From CmP2 sp052084925 (GTDB lineage Bacteria > Actinomycetota > Actinomycetes > Actinomycetales > Micrococcaceae), in the NCBI GenBank assembly GCA_052084925.1, contig JBQDEV010000006.1:124001-188000 (forward strand): a DNA stretch of 64,000 nt. The letters are read 5' to 3'. Within the stretch, counting starts at the first letter, position 1. Every line of letters begins with the position of its first letter. The notes beneath the pieces were generated by a model. It did no database searches. It was not told the DNA's origin and saw only the letters and a list, made by a program, of their open reading frames with translations. A program made the translations under genes and the position numbers. Positions 9,294 through 17,695 of this stretch are shown here, one piece after another.

Positions 9294-9360
9294 GCGCGTG
9301 TTCTGGGTCATGCACCTGGGCAGGCGCCTCACTGAGACGACTCGAGGAGTCCCACACCGC

Positions 9361-10749
9361 ATGCCACAGCAACTGCAACAGACCGAGACTGTCGCACCAC
9401 CGAGCCCGCCGGAGGACCCGAGTGCCGCGGCCGCGGCGGTTTTGGAGAAACCGGAATCATGGACCCGAATCATGGGTCTTCCGATCGGCTGGTTCGGGGT
9501 CCTCTTCGCGATCGTGATGACGAGCGCGCTCACCGGAAGCATGGCCAATACGATGCTCTCCGGGTTCGCCCTGGTCGTCATGATCGGCGGTCTGCTGCAT
9601 TGGATCGGCGGTCGGGTTCCGGTGCTGAAGAATTACGGTCTGCCGACCGTGCTGTGCATTCTGACCCCGGCGATCCTGGTCTACTTCGGGTGGTTCCCCG
9701 AGTCCATCGCCGAGACCATGGACATTTTCACGGACGGCTCGCAGATCGGCTTCATCGACTTCTATATCGCCTCGTTGATCGCCGGCTCCATCCTCGGCAT
9801 GCCGCGCGCCCTGCTGCTGAAGGCCGGCGCCCGCTACGGGGTGCCGCTGATCGGCACCATTCTGATCGTCTTCGGTGTGATCGCGCTGGTCGGCCAGCTG
9901 ATCGGTTTCGGATTGCGTGAAGCGGTTCTATTCATTGCCGCACCGGTGATGGGTGGCGGCGTCGGCGCCGGCATCGTCCCCATGTCGCAGATCTACGAAC
10001 AGCAGCTCGGAGGTAGCGCCAGCGCCTATATCGCCCAGCTCATCCCCGCCGTGATCATCGCCAACATCCTGGCCATCGTCTGTGCCGGTGTCTTCAACGG
10101 CATCACCTACAAGGGACAGCAGTTCTTCCTGGGGTTCAACGGCAACGGCCGCATCATCCGCATTGAGGGGCGTGAAGAAGACTTCCGCGAGAAGCCCAAG
10201 CCCACCGGCGGCACCTTCCAGGTGCTGATCATCGGCATGACGATGGCGGCGGCCCTCTTCCTGGCTGGTAACACCATTGCTACCTTCGTTCCTGGTTTGC
10301 ACCCCTATGCCTGGACCATTCTGCTGGCGGCCCTGGTCAAGGTTTTCGGTCTTGTACCCGAAGCCTTCGAAGACGCGGTATCGACGTGGTTCGGATTCGT
10401 CTCCAACACTCTCACCCCCGCGCTGCTGGTCGGTATCTCCATCACCTACTTCGAGTTCGAGGAGATGGGGGCGGCTCTCAGCGACTGGCGCTACCTGGTT
10501 CTGGTGGTGCTGGGCGTGGCGACGGCCGTTGTGGTGTCGGGTGTCATCGGCTGGCTGGTCAAGATGTACTTCGTTGAGACGTCCGTGGCCGTGGGGCTCG
10601 GGATGACCGATATGGGTGGCACGGGCGATGTGGCTGTGGTCTCCGCGGCCAACCGACTCGAGCTAATGCCATTCCTGCAGGTCAGCTCCCGCATCGGCGG
10701 TGCACTCGTGCTACTGCTGGTTAGTGTCCTGATCCCCATCGTGGCGTAG
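9361..10749 (+). CDS. 2-hydroxycarboxylate transporter (CitS/MaeN-like, Na+ symporter family)
   Basis: Polytopic membrane protein of the 2HCT family, which takes up citrate and/or malate with Na+ or H+. From ATG 9361 it is 462 residues; the frame extends to GTG 9298, but GAGGAG at 9344-9349 supports 9361. About 11 hydrophobic segments follow a 40-residue soluble N-terminus. The family re-entrant-loop glycine motifs are visible: GGGVGAGIVPMSQIY in the first half and LGMTDMGGTGDVAVVSAANR in the second. Substrate choice between citrate and malate cannot be read. It probably works with the GntR-type regulator just upstream. Confidence 0.9.
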   Translation: MPQQLQQTETVAPPSPPEDPSAAAAAVLEKPESWTRIMGLPIGWFGVLFAIVMTSALTGSMANTMLSGFALVVMIGGLLHWIGGRVPVLKNYGLPTVLCILTPAILVYFGWFPESIAETMDIFTDGSQIGFIDFYIASLIAGSILGMPRALLLKAGARYGVPLIGTILIVFGVIALVGQLIGFGLREAVLFIAAPVMGGGVGAGIVPMSQIYEQQLGGSASAYIAQLIPAVIIANILAIVCAGVFNGITYKGQQFFLGFNGNGRIIRIEGREEDFREKPKPTGGTFQVLIIGMTMAAALFLAGNTIATFVPGLHPYAWTILLAALVKVFGLVPEAFEDAVSTWFGFVSNTLTPALLVGISITYFEFEEMGAALSDWRYLVLVVLGVATAVVVSGVIGWLVKMYFVETSVAVGLGMTDMGGTGDVAVVSAANRLELMPFLQVSSRIGGALVLLLVSVLIPIVA

Positions 10750-10791
10750 TCGCGTCACGGATCCACGGCTGAGAGAAGTCGGCGAGACGCC

Positions 10792-10831
10792 GAGGCCGGG
10801 AGCAACCAGAATCCAGGGTTGCCCCGGCCTC
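10792..10831 (+). terminator. Probable terminator of the 2HCT transporter gene
   Basis: Hairpin GAGGCCGGGAGCAACC / GGTTGCCCCGGCCTC, about 15 bp with one bulge and a 9-nt loop, 42 nt after the stop. It is not followed by a T-run, so its termination strength is uncertain. Confidence 0.5.
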
Positions 10832-10927
10832 TTCAGCGCGCGGGGGAGAAACGGAGCTGACGAGGCAGTTCAATGGCCACCTCGAGACTCGGCAGGATTC
10901 CCGCGGAGCAGTCAGCTATGAAATGAT

Positions 10928-10962
10928 GAAGGCCTCGTCATCAGCATGATGACGAGGCCTTC
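10928..10962 (-). terminator. Perfect 15-bp hairpin downstream of tRNA-Lys
   Basis: GAAGGCCTCGTCATC and its exact complement GATGACGAGGCCTTC are separated by a 5-nt loop. It begins 6 nt after the encoded CCA of tRNA-Lys on the minus strand and is followed there by ATCATTTC. It probably terminates the tRNA, and may also stop plus-strand read-through from the transporter gene. Confidence 0.65.
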
Positions 10963-10968
10963 TCTATG

Positions 10969-11044
10969 TGGTGCGCCCCCCGGGACTCGAACCCGGAACC
11001 TATTGATTAAGAGTCAAGTGCTCTGCCAGTTGAGCTAGAGGCGC
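10969..11044 (-). tRNA. tRNA-Lys (anticodon CTT)
   Basis: Minus-strand cloverleaf with acceptor GCGCCTC/GGGGCGC (one G-U), discriminator A and encoded CCA (10969-10971). The D-arm is GCTC...GAGC, the anticodon loop CTCTTAA and the T-arm CCGGG-TTCGAGT-CCCGG. Confidence 0.95.
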
Positions 11045-11096
11045 GGACCGTTGCGTGCGATATGCCGCTGTGCGGCGCGCTGTGCAACGAAGAAAA

Positions 11097-11128
11097 ACTC
11101 TACCAGAGGAATTTCACGGATGTGAAAT
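11097..11128 (-). promoter_or_regulatory. Candidate tRNA-Lys promoter with inverted repeat
   Basis: On the minus strand, TTCACA (11121-11126) and TAGAGT (11097-11102) are spaced 18 nt, about 50 nt before the tRNA. The repeat ATTTCAC-GGAT-GTGAAAT (11111-11128) overlaps the -35 box, so a regulator may bind there. Confidence 0.4.
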
Positions 11129-11176
11129 CGGTGGAGCGTGGCGTAGGACACGCTCGAGGCGCGCGCCGTTGTCGGC

Positions 11177-11668
11177 TCAGGTTCGCTCTTGTCCTGACGC
11201 GGAATCCGCCGGAGCGTAATAGGAGTCCAAGGTGTCCATGAACAAGGTCATGAACCGCTCGAAATCATCGGTATCGGAGGATTGGTCCAGCTGGAGCTGA
11301 TCGTCGCCGTCGTGTGCGGTCTTCCAAGTGACCGGAATGCGCGGAGTGGGTCGGACATCGAACCAGACGCGATAGCCGGTGACGGACTCGACCTGGTATC
11401 CGGTGCCAGTGTCGGCCACGGTGGCCACATTGGTGAGCCCGATGGTCGTGTTGGACCAGGTTGGCGTCTCCGTGGTGGGTCGATCGGGGTCGAGAGTGTC
11501 TGACGGCAACGGGCACAGCACCATTTCCAGGGGCTGGCGCCGATAGCCGATCAGGAGCGGGTCTGAGGATCCGGAAGTGTTCGCGTAGACGACGTTGTAG
11601 TCGCCGTAGTTGAAGATCCGTGAATCGAAAACCCCGCGCAACGTCGTCTTGAGGTCCTCGCTGTCCAT
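11177..11668 (-). CDS. Hypothetical protein, possibly YbjN-like
   Basis: 163-residue soluble acidic protein without signal peptide or membrane segment. I do not recognise it firmly. The alpha/beta pattern, with an N-terminal helix, a strand-rich centre (YRRQPLEMVLCPLP, TTIGLTNVATVADTG) and a C-terminal amphipathic helix (DDFERFMTLFMDTLDSYYA), resembles the YbjN/chaperone-like fold, but that is a guess. The ATG at 11668 lies 7 nt after a minus-strand TACACT, suggesting a leaderless transcript. It stands alone between tRNA-Lys and the divergent ilvD gene. Confidence 0.6.
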   Translation of the reverse strand: MDSEDLKTTLRGVFDSRIFNYGDYNVVYANTSGSSDPLLIGYRRQPLEMVLCPLPSDTLDPDRPTTETPTWSNTTIGLTNVATVADTGTGYQVESVTGYRVWFDVRPTPRIPVTWKTAHDGDDQLQLDQSSDTDDFERFMTLFMDTLDSYYAPADSASGQERT

Positions 11669-11833
11669 GGCCCCCAGTGTACGGCGGGCACCGGGGTGAC
11701 CGGGTAATGCGCATCACAACGTGTCAGGATTGTGACCTGAGCGCGGTCCCGGCCGACTCCCGGGTTCACCGGTGATTGCGGGATCGGCCGGAGACATCTT
11801 CGTTACGTAGTCTCGTGCGCGGCGGGGCGGTCG

Positions 11834-11845
11834 TATGATGAGCCA
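11834..11845 (+). promoter_or_regulatory. -10 box directly before ilvD (leaderless start)
   Basis: TATGAT (11834-11839) is followed by 6 nt and then the ilvD ATG. Transcription from this box would start at or next to the ATG. No Shine-Dalgarno sequence is visible. Confidence 0.5.
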
Positions 11846-13612
11846 ATGAGCTCTCGCACCGATGAAACAGCAGGGCCTGAGGCTCCCGACGCAGTGAGCG
11901 CCGGTGGCACGGGCCAGAATCCGACGATCGATATCAAGCCCCGTTCTCGCGACGTGACTGACGGGATGGAGCGCGCACCGGCGCGCGGCATGCTTCGTGC
12001 CGTGGGCATGGGCGACGACGACTTCGCAAAACCGCAGATCGGAATCGCCTCGTCCTGGAACGAGATCACCCCCTGCAACCTGTCTTTGGACCGGCTGGCC
12101 GATGCCGCGAAGAACGGCGTGCACGCCGGTGGGGGATACCCGCTACAGTTCGGGACCATCTCCGTCTCCGACGGCATCTCCATGGGCCACGACGGCATGC
12201 ACTACTCCCTGGTGTCCCGCGAGGTGATCGCGGACTCCGTGGAGACCGTGATGATGGCGGAGCGTCTGGACGGCTCCGTGCTACTGGCCGGCTGCGACAA
12301 GTCCCTGCCCGGCATGCTCATGGCCGCGGCGCGACTCGACCTGGCCAGCGTCTTCGTGTACGCCGGATCCACCATGCCCGGCTATGCCACCCTGTCGGAC
12401 GGGGTGGAGCGCCAGGTGACGCTCATCGACGCGTTCGAGGGCGTGGGGGCCTGCGCGCGCGGAACCATGAGCCAGGAGGACCTGGACAAGATCGAACGTG
12501 CTATCTGCCCGGGCGAAGGGGCCTGCGGCGGCATGTACACGGCCAACTCGATGGCGTCCGTGGGCGAAGCCCTGGGCATGTCCATCCCGGGCTCGGCATC
12601 CCCGCCCTCGGCCGACCGTCGTCGCGACGCCGACGCCCGCGCCGCCGGTGAGGCGGTGGTGAACCTGCTGCGCAAGGGGATCACCGCCCGCGACATCCTG
12701 ACCAAGAAGGCCTTCGAGAACGCCATCGCCGTGATGATGGCCTTCGGTGGCTCCTCGAATGCGGTGCTGCACCTGCTGGCCATCGCCCGGGAAGCCGGCG
12801 TCGAGCTCAAGCTCGAGGACTTCAACCGCATCGGTGACAAGGTCCCGCACCTGGCCGACATGAAGCCCTTCGGCCAGTACGTGATGACCGATCTCGACAA
12901 GATCGGCGGTGTGCCGGTGGTGATGAAGGCGCTGCTGGATGCCGGTGTGCTGCACGGTGACGCGTTGACGGTGACGGGCAAGACGGTCGCCGAGAACCTG
13001 GCCGAGATTGATCCGCCGGCACTGGACGGCAAGGTGCTGCGCACCCTGGACAACGCCCTGCACCCCAGCGGAGGCCTCACCGTGCTGCACGGTTCGCTGG
13101 CCCCGGAGGGCGCTGTCGTGAAGTCGGCCGGCTTCGACGCCGATGTCTTTGAGGGCACCGCCCGCGTATTCGAGCGCGAGCGCGAGGCCATGCAGGCCCT
13201 GTCCGAGGGCAAGCTGCAGGCCGGCGACGTGGTGGTGATCCGCTACGAGGGACCCAAGGGTGGACCGGGGATGCGCGAGATGCTCGCCATCACGGGCGCC
13301 ATCAAGGGAGCCGGCCTGGGCAAGGATGTCCTGCTGCTGACCGACGGCCGCTTCTCCGGCGGCACGACGGGGCTGTGTATCGGCCACATCGCTCCGGAGG
13401 CTGCGGTGGGCGGTCCCATCGGCCTGATCGAGGACGGCGACATCATCCGCGTCGACATCGGCAACCGCGAGCTGGCCCTGGACGTGGACGAGGCCGAGCT
13501 CGAGCGCCGGCGAGAGCACTGGACGCCCATTCAGCCCAAGTTCACCACCGGCGTGCTGGGCAAGTACGGCCAGCTCGTGCATTCCGCTGCCGAAGGCGCC
13601 TACTGCGGCTAA
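11846..13612 (+). CDS. ilvD: Dihydroxy-acid dehydratase
   Basis: Fe-S enzyme of valine, isoleucine and pantothenate precursor synthesis; it dehydrates 2,3-dihydroxy-isovalerate and -methylvalerate. 588 residues, full length. Candidate cluster cysteines are Cys77 (NEITPCNL), Cys150 (LLAGCDKSLPGM), and Cys221 or Cys227 in CPGEGACGGMYTANSM. The conserved C-terminal DGRFSGGTTGLCIGH is present. It is transcribed separately from ilvBNC: a terminator follows at 13643. The N-terminal ~20 residues are low-complexity and may not be conserved. Confidence 0.96.
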   Translation: MSSRTDETAGPEAPDAVSAGGTGQNPTIDIKPRSRDVTDGMERAPARGMLRAVGMGDDDFAKPQIGIASSWNEITPCNLSLDRLADAAKNGVHAGGGYPLQFGTISVSDGISMGHDGMHYSLVSREVIADSVETVMMAERLDGSVLLAGCDKSLPGMLMAAARLDLASVFVYAGSTMPGYATLSDGVERQVTLIDAFEGVGACARGTMSQEDLDKIERAICPGEGACGGMYTANSMASVGEALGMSIPGSASPPSADRRRDADARAAGEAVVNLLRKGITARDILTKKAFENAIAVMMAFGGSSNAVLHLLAIAREAGVELKLEDFNRIGDKVPHLADMKPFGQYVMTDLDKIGGVPVVMKALLDAGVLHGDALTVTGKTVAENLAEIDPPALDGKVLRTLDNALHPSGGLTVLHGSLAPEGAVVKSAGFDADVFEGTARVFEREREAMQALSEGKLQAGDVVVIRYEGPKGGPGMREMLAITGAIKGAGLGKDVLLLTDGRFSGGTTGLCIGHIAPEAAVGGPIGLIEDGDIIRVDIGNRELALDVDEAELERRREHWTPIQPKFTTGVLGKYGQLVHSAAEGAYCG

Positions 13613-13642
13613 CGCCGTCAGTGCGCTAACGAGCATTCATTC

Positions 13643-13683
13643 GACCCCGTGAGACTCACAACACCAGTGGGCCTCGCGGGGTC
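13643..13683 (+). terminator. Terminator after ilvD
   Basis: GACCCCGTGAG (13643-13653) pairs with CTCGCGGGGTC (13673-13683) over 11 bp with one G-U, followed by TTATGAT. It begins 30 nt after the ilvD stop. Confidence 0.65.
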
Positions 13684-13710
13684 TTATGATGAACACGTGG
13701 CTCAGTCTCG

Positions 13711-13739
13711 TTGACAGGGGCGGGAAGATTGGACATGAT
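13711..13739 (+). promoter_or_regulatory. Promoter of the ilvB leader and ilvBNC operon
   Basis: A perfect -35 TTGACA (13711-13716), a 17-nt spacer and a -10-like CATGAT (13734-13739). The leader peptide ATG starts 6 nt further on, so the leader mRNA probably begins at that ATG. Confidence 0.6.
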
Positions 13740-13745
13740 GTATGC

Positions 13746-13790
13746 ATGTCCAACACAGAACGCGTCGTCGTTATCGAGCGCATGGCCTGA
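13746..13790 (+). CDS. ilvB leader peptide (attenuator peptide)
   Basis: 14-codon frame MSNTERVVVIERMA ending in TGA. Codons 7-10 are GTC GTC GTT ATC, that is Val-Val-Val-Ile, the end products of the downstream pathway, as expected for transcription attenuation. It is followed by a long hairpin and a T-rich terminator before ilvB. Control of ilvBNC by a leader peptide is known in corynebacteria; here it is inferred from layout. Confidence 0.72.
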   Translation: MSNTERVVVIERMA

Positions 13791-13875
13791 GTTCAACTCT
13801 CAGCACGGGCGAAGAACTCGCCGCCATGCGCTAAACCCCGAGCAGGCACACCAGCCGACATTCGGGGTTTTTTTG
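13777..13875 (+). promoter_or_regulatory. ilvB attenuator: protector hairpin plus intrinsic terminator
   Basis: AGCGCATGGC (13777-13786) pairs perfectly with GCCATGCGCT (13823-13832), and inside it GAGTTC (13790-13795) pairs with GAACTC (13814-13819). This long hairpin directly abuts a terminator, AAACCCCGA (13833-13841) with TCGGGGTTT (13862-13870), followed by more Ts. A ribosome stalled on the Val/Ile codons would block the first arm of the long hairpin. Only a weak alternative pairing of the terminator arm with GCACGGG (13803-13809) is visible, so the antiterminator is uncertain. Confidence 0.65.
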
Positions 13876-13997
13876 TTGGATATCCGAATGAGCTGGCCAC
13901 ACATCAGTAGACGGAATCCTCCGCCACAGAGGGCGGACGCCCCGGTACCCGCCGGGGTGGCACGAATGCAGATCACGAATCAACCGAGGCACAGCCA

Positions 13998-15866
13998 ATG
14001 AGTTCTGGAACACGGATCACCCCAGCGGTGATGCCCGCGCACAGTGGCCGCGATCAACGCGGCCAGACCGAATCCGCCGAGTCCCTGGTTCCCGGGCCGA
14101 ACAACACGGTGGAGCCGACCTCGATGAAGGGCTCCGCTGCGATCGTTCGCTCGCTCGAAGAGCTGGGAGTCAGCGACGTCTTCGGGCTTCCCGGCGGAGC
14201 CATTCTGCCGACCTACGATCCGCTGATGGACTCCCAGAAGATCCGTCACATCCTCGTCCGGCACGAACAAGGCGCCGGCCACGCGGCCCAGGGATACTAC
14301 CTGGCCACCGGCCGACCCGGCGTCGCCATCGCGACCTCCGGCCCCGGTGCCACCAACCTGGTGACCGCTATTGCCGACGCGCACATGGACTCCCAGGCCG
14401 TCGTGTTCATCACGGGCCAGGTGGGCTCCAAGATGATCGGCACGGATGCGTTCCAGGAGGCCGACATCGTGGGCATCACCATGCCCGTGACCAAGCACTC
14501 CCGTCTGGTCACCGACGCCCAGGACGTGCCGCAGGCCATGGCCGAGGCCTTCCACATCGCCACCACAGGCCGACCGGGCCCGGTGCTGGTGGACGTGACG
14601 AAGGATGCCCAGGAAGGCCTGATGGACTTCTCCTGGCCGCCGAAGATCGAACTGCCCGGTTACCGCCCGGTGCTGCGCGGTCACGCCAAGCAGGTGCGCG
14701 AGGCGGCGAAGCTGATCCAGGCGGCCGAGCGCCCCGTGCTTTACGTGGGCGGCGGTGTCTCCCGGGGCCACGCCTCCGTCGAGCTGCGTGAACTGGCCGA
14801 GGCGATCAACGCCCCGGTGGTCACCACACTGACGGCCCGTGGCGTCTTCCCGGACTCCCACCCGCAGCACCTGGGCATGCCCGGGATGCACGGGGCCGTC
14901 TCGGCGGTATCCGCGCTGCAGATGTCCGATCTGCTGATCACCCTCGGTGCCCGCTTCGATGACCGGGTGACCGGCCAGTTGGTGAGCTTCGCCCCGAACG
15001 CCAAGGTGATCCACGCCGATATCGACCCGGCCGAGATCTCCAAGAACCGCACCGCCGATGTGCCGATCGTGGGCTCGGTGAAGGAGATCATCCCGGAGCT
15101 GACCGAAGCGGTGAGCGAAGCCCGCAAAACCGCCGAAGGACCGGACCTCACCGACTGGTGGCGGATCCTGAACCGTACCCGCGAGACCTACCCGATGGGC
15201 TACACGCCCACCGAGGACGGGTTGATGGCGCCGCAGGAAGTGATCAAGCGCCTTTCTGACGCCTCCGGACCCGAGGCCACCTATGTGGCCGGTGTCGGAC
15301 AGCACCAGATGTGGGCCTCCCAGTTCGTGAAGTACGAGCGTCCGCACCAGTGGCTGAACTCCGCCGGGCTGGGCACCATGGGCTTCGCCGTTCCGGCCGC
15401 CATGGGCGCCAAGGTCGGCGAACCCGACCGGGTGGTCTGGGCCATCGATGGAGACGGCTGCTTCCAGATGACCAACCAGGAGCTGGCGACCTGCGTGATC
15501 AACCAGATCCCGATCAAGGTCGCCGTCATCAACAACTCCTCGCTGGGCATGGTGCGGCAATGGCAGACGCTGTTCTACGACGCCCGCTATTCCAACACCG
15601 ATCTGAATACCGGCCACGACACGGCCCGGGTGCCGGACTTCGTCAAGCTCGCCGACGCCTACGGCTGTGTGGGACTGCGCTGCGAACGCGAAGAGGACCT
15701 GGACGCCGTGATCGCCGAGGCCATGTCGATCAACGACCGCCCAGTGATCGTCGATTTCGTCGTTTCGCGCGATTCGATGGTGTGGCCGATGGTGCCCTCG
15801 GGCGTGTCCAACGACGACATCCAAGTGGCCCGAGACATGACGCCTGAGTGGGCAGAGGAGGACTGA
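13998..15866 (+). CDS. ilvB: Acetolactate synthase large subunit
   Basis: Catalytic TPP-dependent subunit of acetohydroxyacid synthase, first common step of branched-chain amino-acid synthesis. 622 residues. N-terminal TPP-binding domain with VFGLPGGAILPTYD and the catalytic-Glu region LVRHEQGAGHAAQGY; central FAD-type domain; C-terminal TPP/Mg motif GDGCFQMTNQELATC running to NNSSLGMVRQW. ATG 13998 has GAGG 8 nt upstream; the first ~40 residues are a variable extension, and ATG 14031 is an alternative start. It forms an operon with ilvN and ilvC behind the leader attenuator. Confidence 0.96.
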   Translation: MSSGTRITPAVMPAHSGRDQRGQTESAESLVPGPNNTVEPTSMKGSAAIVRSLEELGVSDVFGLPGGAILPTYDPLMDSQKIRHILVRHEQGAGHAAQGYYLATGRPGVAIATSGPGATNLVTAIADAHMDSQAVVFITGQVGSKMIGTDAFQEADIVGITMPVTKHSRLVTDAQDVPQAMAEAFHIATTGRPGPVLVDVTKDAQEGLMDFSWPPKIELPGYRPVLRGHAKQVREAAKLIQAAERPVLYVGGGVSRGHASVELRELAEAINAPVVTTLTARGVFPDSHPQHLGMPGMHGAVSAVSALQMSDLLITLGARFDDRVTGQLVSFAPNAKVIHADIDPAEISKNRTADVPIVGSVKEIIPELTEAVSEARKTAEGPDLTDWWRILNRTRETYPMGYTPTEDGLMAPQEVIKRLSDASGPEATYVAGVGQHQMWASQFVKYERPHQWLNSAGLGTMGFAVPAAMGAKVGEPDRVVWAIDGDGCFQMTNQELATCVINQIPIKVAVINNSSLGMVRQWQTLFYDARYSNTDLNTGHDTARVPDFVKLADAYGCVGLRCEREEDLDAVIAEAMSINDRPVIVDFVVSRDSMVWPMVPSGVSNDDIQVARDMTPEWAEED

Positions 15867-15870
15867 GACC

Positions 15871-16383
15871 ATGTCACGACACACACTCTCCGTGCTGGTG
15901 GAAGACGTGCCCGGCGTGCTGACCCGTGTGGCCAGCCTCTTCGCCCGGCGCGCGTTCAACATCGACTCCCTGGCCGTGGGCCCGTCCGAGACCGAGGGCC
16001 TCTCCCGGATCACCGTCGTCGTCGACGCCGAGGGAGACCTGCTCGAACAGGTCACCAAGCAGCTGAATAAGCTGATCAACGTGATCAAGATCGTCGAGCT
16101 GACCCCGGATGCCTCCGTGCAGCGGGACCACATGCTCGTCAAAGTGCGCTCCGATGCGGCGACGCGGGCCTCCGTGGTGCAGGCGGTGGAACTGTTCCGC
16201 GCCTCGGTGGTCGACGTCTCCACCGATGCCATCACCATTGAGGCCACCGGCTCCCTGGACAAGCTTCACGCCCTCCTGGAGGTCCTCGAACCCTTCGGTG
16301 TGCGCGAACTCGTCCGCTCCGGCACCATCGCCGTGGGCCGCGGCGCGAAGTCGATGACCGACCGCGCGCTCAGCAAGCACTGA
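15871..16383 (+). CDS. ilvN: Acetolactate synthase small (regulatory) subunit
   Basis: 170-residue regulatory subunit that raises activity of IlvB and gives feedback inhibition by valine. The N-terminal ACT domain is clear: TLSVLVEDVPGVLTRVASLF then RRAFNIDSLAVGPSE. A C-terminal ALS_ss domain follows. It starts only 4 nt after the ilvB stop, so it is co-transcribed and probably co-translated. Confidence 0.95.
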   Translation: MSRHTLSVLVEDVPGVLTRVASLFARRAFNIDSLAVGPSETEGLSRITVVVDAEGDLLEQVTKQLNKLINVIKIVELTPDASVQRDHMLVKVRSDAATRASVVQAVELFRASVVDVSTDAITIEATGSLDKLHALLEVLEPFGVRELVRSGTIAVGRGAKSMTDRALSKH

Positions 16384-16429
16384 CCCGCAACGCCCCCTAG
16401 ACCCGCAACATCACAAAAGGAGAACATCC

Positions 16430-17458
16430 GTGACCAAGAAGTACTATGACGCCGACGCCGACCTCTCGCTGATCCAGGGACGCAAAGTCGCGGTGATCGG
16501 CTACGGCTCGCAGGGCCACGCCCACGCGCTGAGCCTGCGCGATTCCGGTGTGGACGTGCGCATCGGTCTGGCCGAGGGCTCCAAGTCCCGTGCCAAGGCC
16601 GAAGCCGAAGGCCTGCGCGTGGTCACCGTCGCCGAAGCCGCCACCGAAGCCGACCTGATCATGATCCTGGTCCCGGATCAGGTCCAGGCCAAGGTCTACA
16701 GTGAGGACATCGCCCCGAACCTCAAGGACGGCGACGCCATCTTCTTCGCCCACGGCTTCAACATCCGCTTCGGTTACATCGAGGCACCCTCCGGCGTCGA
16801 CGTCGCCATGGTCGCACCGAAGGGCCCCGGCCACGTCGTGCGCCGCGAATACGAAGCCGGCCGCGGCGTGCCCGCCCTGATCGCCGTCGAGAAGAACGAG
16901 TCCGGTCAGGCCAAGGACCTCGCGCTGGCCTACGCCGCAGGCATCGGCGGCACCCGCGCCGGCGTCCTGGAGACCACCTTCACCGAAGAGACCGAGACCG
17001 ACCTGTTCGGTGAACAGGCCGTGCTCTGCGGCGGCGCCTCCCACCTGGTGCAGGCGGGCTTCGAGGTGCTCACCGAGGCCGGCTACCAGCCGGAGATCGC
17101 CTACTTCGAGGTGCTGCACGAGCTCAAGCTCATCGTGGACCTGATGGTCGAGGGCGGCCTGGCCAAGCAGCGCTGGTCCATCTCCGACACCGCCGAATTC
17201 GGTGACTACGTCTCCGGTCCCCGCGTGATCACCCCCGAGGTGAAGGAGAACATGAAGGCTGTGCTCTCCGACATCCAGGACGGCACCTTCGCCCAGCGCT
17301 TTATGGACGACCAGTCCTCCGGGGCCGAGGAGTTCAAGAAGCTGCGCGCCGAGGAAGAGGCTCACCCGATCGAGAAGACCGGCCGCGAGCTGCGTCAGAT
17401 GTTCTCCTGGCTGAAGGACTCCGACGACGACTACACCGAGGGCACCGCCGCGCGCTGA
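16430..17458 (+). CDS. ilvC: Ketol-acid reductoisomerase (NADP+), class I
   Basis: Second enzyme of valine and isoleucine synthesis; it isomerises and reduces acetolactate using Mg2+ and NADPH. 342 residues, the short class I form. N-terminal Rossmann motif VIGYGSQGHAHALSLRDSG; the Ser/Arg-rich segment after it fits NADPH. The knotted C-terminal domain has metal-binding acids in DLFGEQAVLCGG and ELKLIVDLMVEGG. AAAGGAG lies 7 nt before the ATG/GTG start region. It is the last gene of ilvBNC and is followed by a strong hairpin. Confidence 0.96.
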   Translation: MTKKYYDADADLSLIQGRKVAVIGYGSQGHAHALSLRDSGVDVRIGLAEGSKSRAKAEAEGLRVVTVAEAATEADLIMILVPDQVQAKVYSEDIAPNLKDGDAIFFAHGFNIRFGYIEAPSGVDVAMVAPKGPGHVVRREYEAGRGVPALIAVEKNESGQAKDLALAYAAGIGGTRAGVLETTFTEETETDLFGEQAVLCGGASHLVQAGFEVLTEAGYQPEIAYFEVLHELKLIVDLMVEGGLAKQRWSISDTAEFGDYVSGPRVITPEVKENMKAVLSDIQDGTFAQRFMDDQSSGAEEFKKLRAEEEAHPIEKTGRELRQMFSWLKDSDDDYTEGTAAR

Positions 17459-17511
17459 TCACTCACCACGCGCGGTGACGGGCCATCCCCGGTCCGGCAC
17501 CCCTGATCGAG

Positions 17512-17546
17512 GACGGCGGGATTCCACCCTGGTGGGTCCCGCCGTC
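17512..17546 (+). terminator. Terminator of ilvBNC
   Basis: Perfect 10-bp stem GACGGCGGGA (17512-17521) / TCCCGCCGTC (17537-17546), with the loop itself containing CCACC/GGTGG that extends pairing. No T-run follows. Confidence 0.6.
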
Positions 17547-17695
17547 GTCGATGAAACCGATCTCTTCCCCGCGCGCCCCATCGTCACGTGACGGCGATCG
17601 GTGTGCACTGCGACTCCCGTCGTTCTAAAATCGAATCGGCCCCCGGAGATGACTCCGGTCGGCCCACCCCTGCAGACGAGTGGAAAGTATTGACC

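Noticed and set aside
9298..9360. N-terminal extension of the 2HCT transporter
   Set aside because: GTG 9298 lies almost at the predicted transcript start without a ribosome binding site, while ATG 9361 has GAGGAG upstream.
12281..13636. 451-aa antisense open frame over ilvD
   Set aside because: Shadow frame; ilvD motifs are intact on the plus strand.
13980..16262. 760-aa antisense open frame across ilvB and ilvN
   Set aside because: Shadow of the C/G-rich third positions of ilvB/ilvN; its translation is low-complexity His/Gly/Asp/Val-rich and matches no family.
17588..17695. N-terminal extension of serA
   Set aside because: The 36 extra residues lack family similarity, and GTG 17696 has a purine-rich site upstream.
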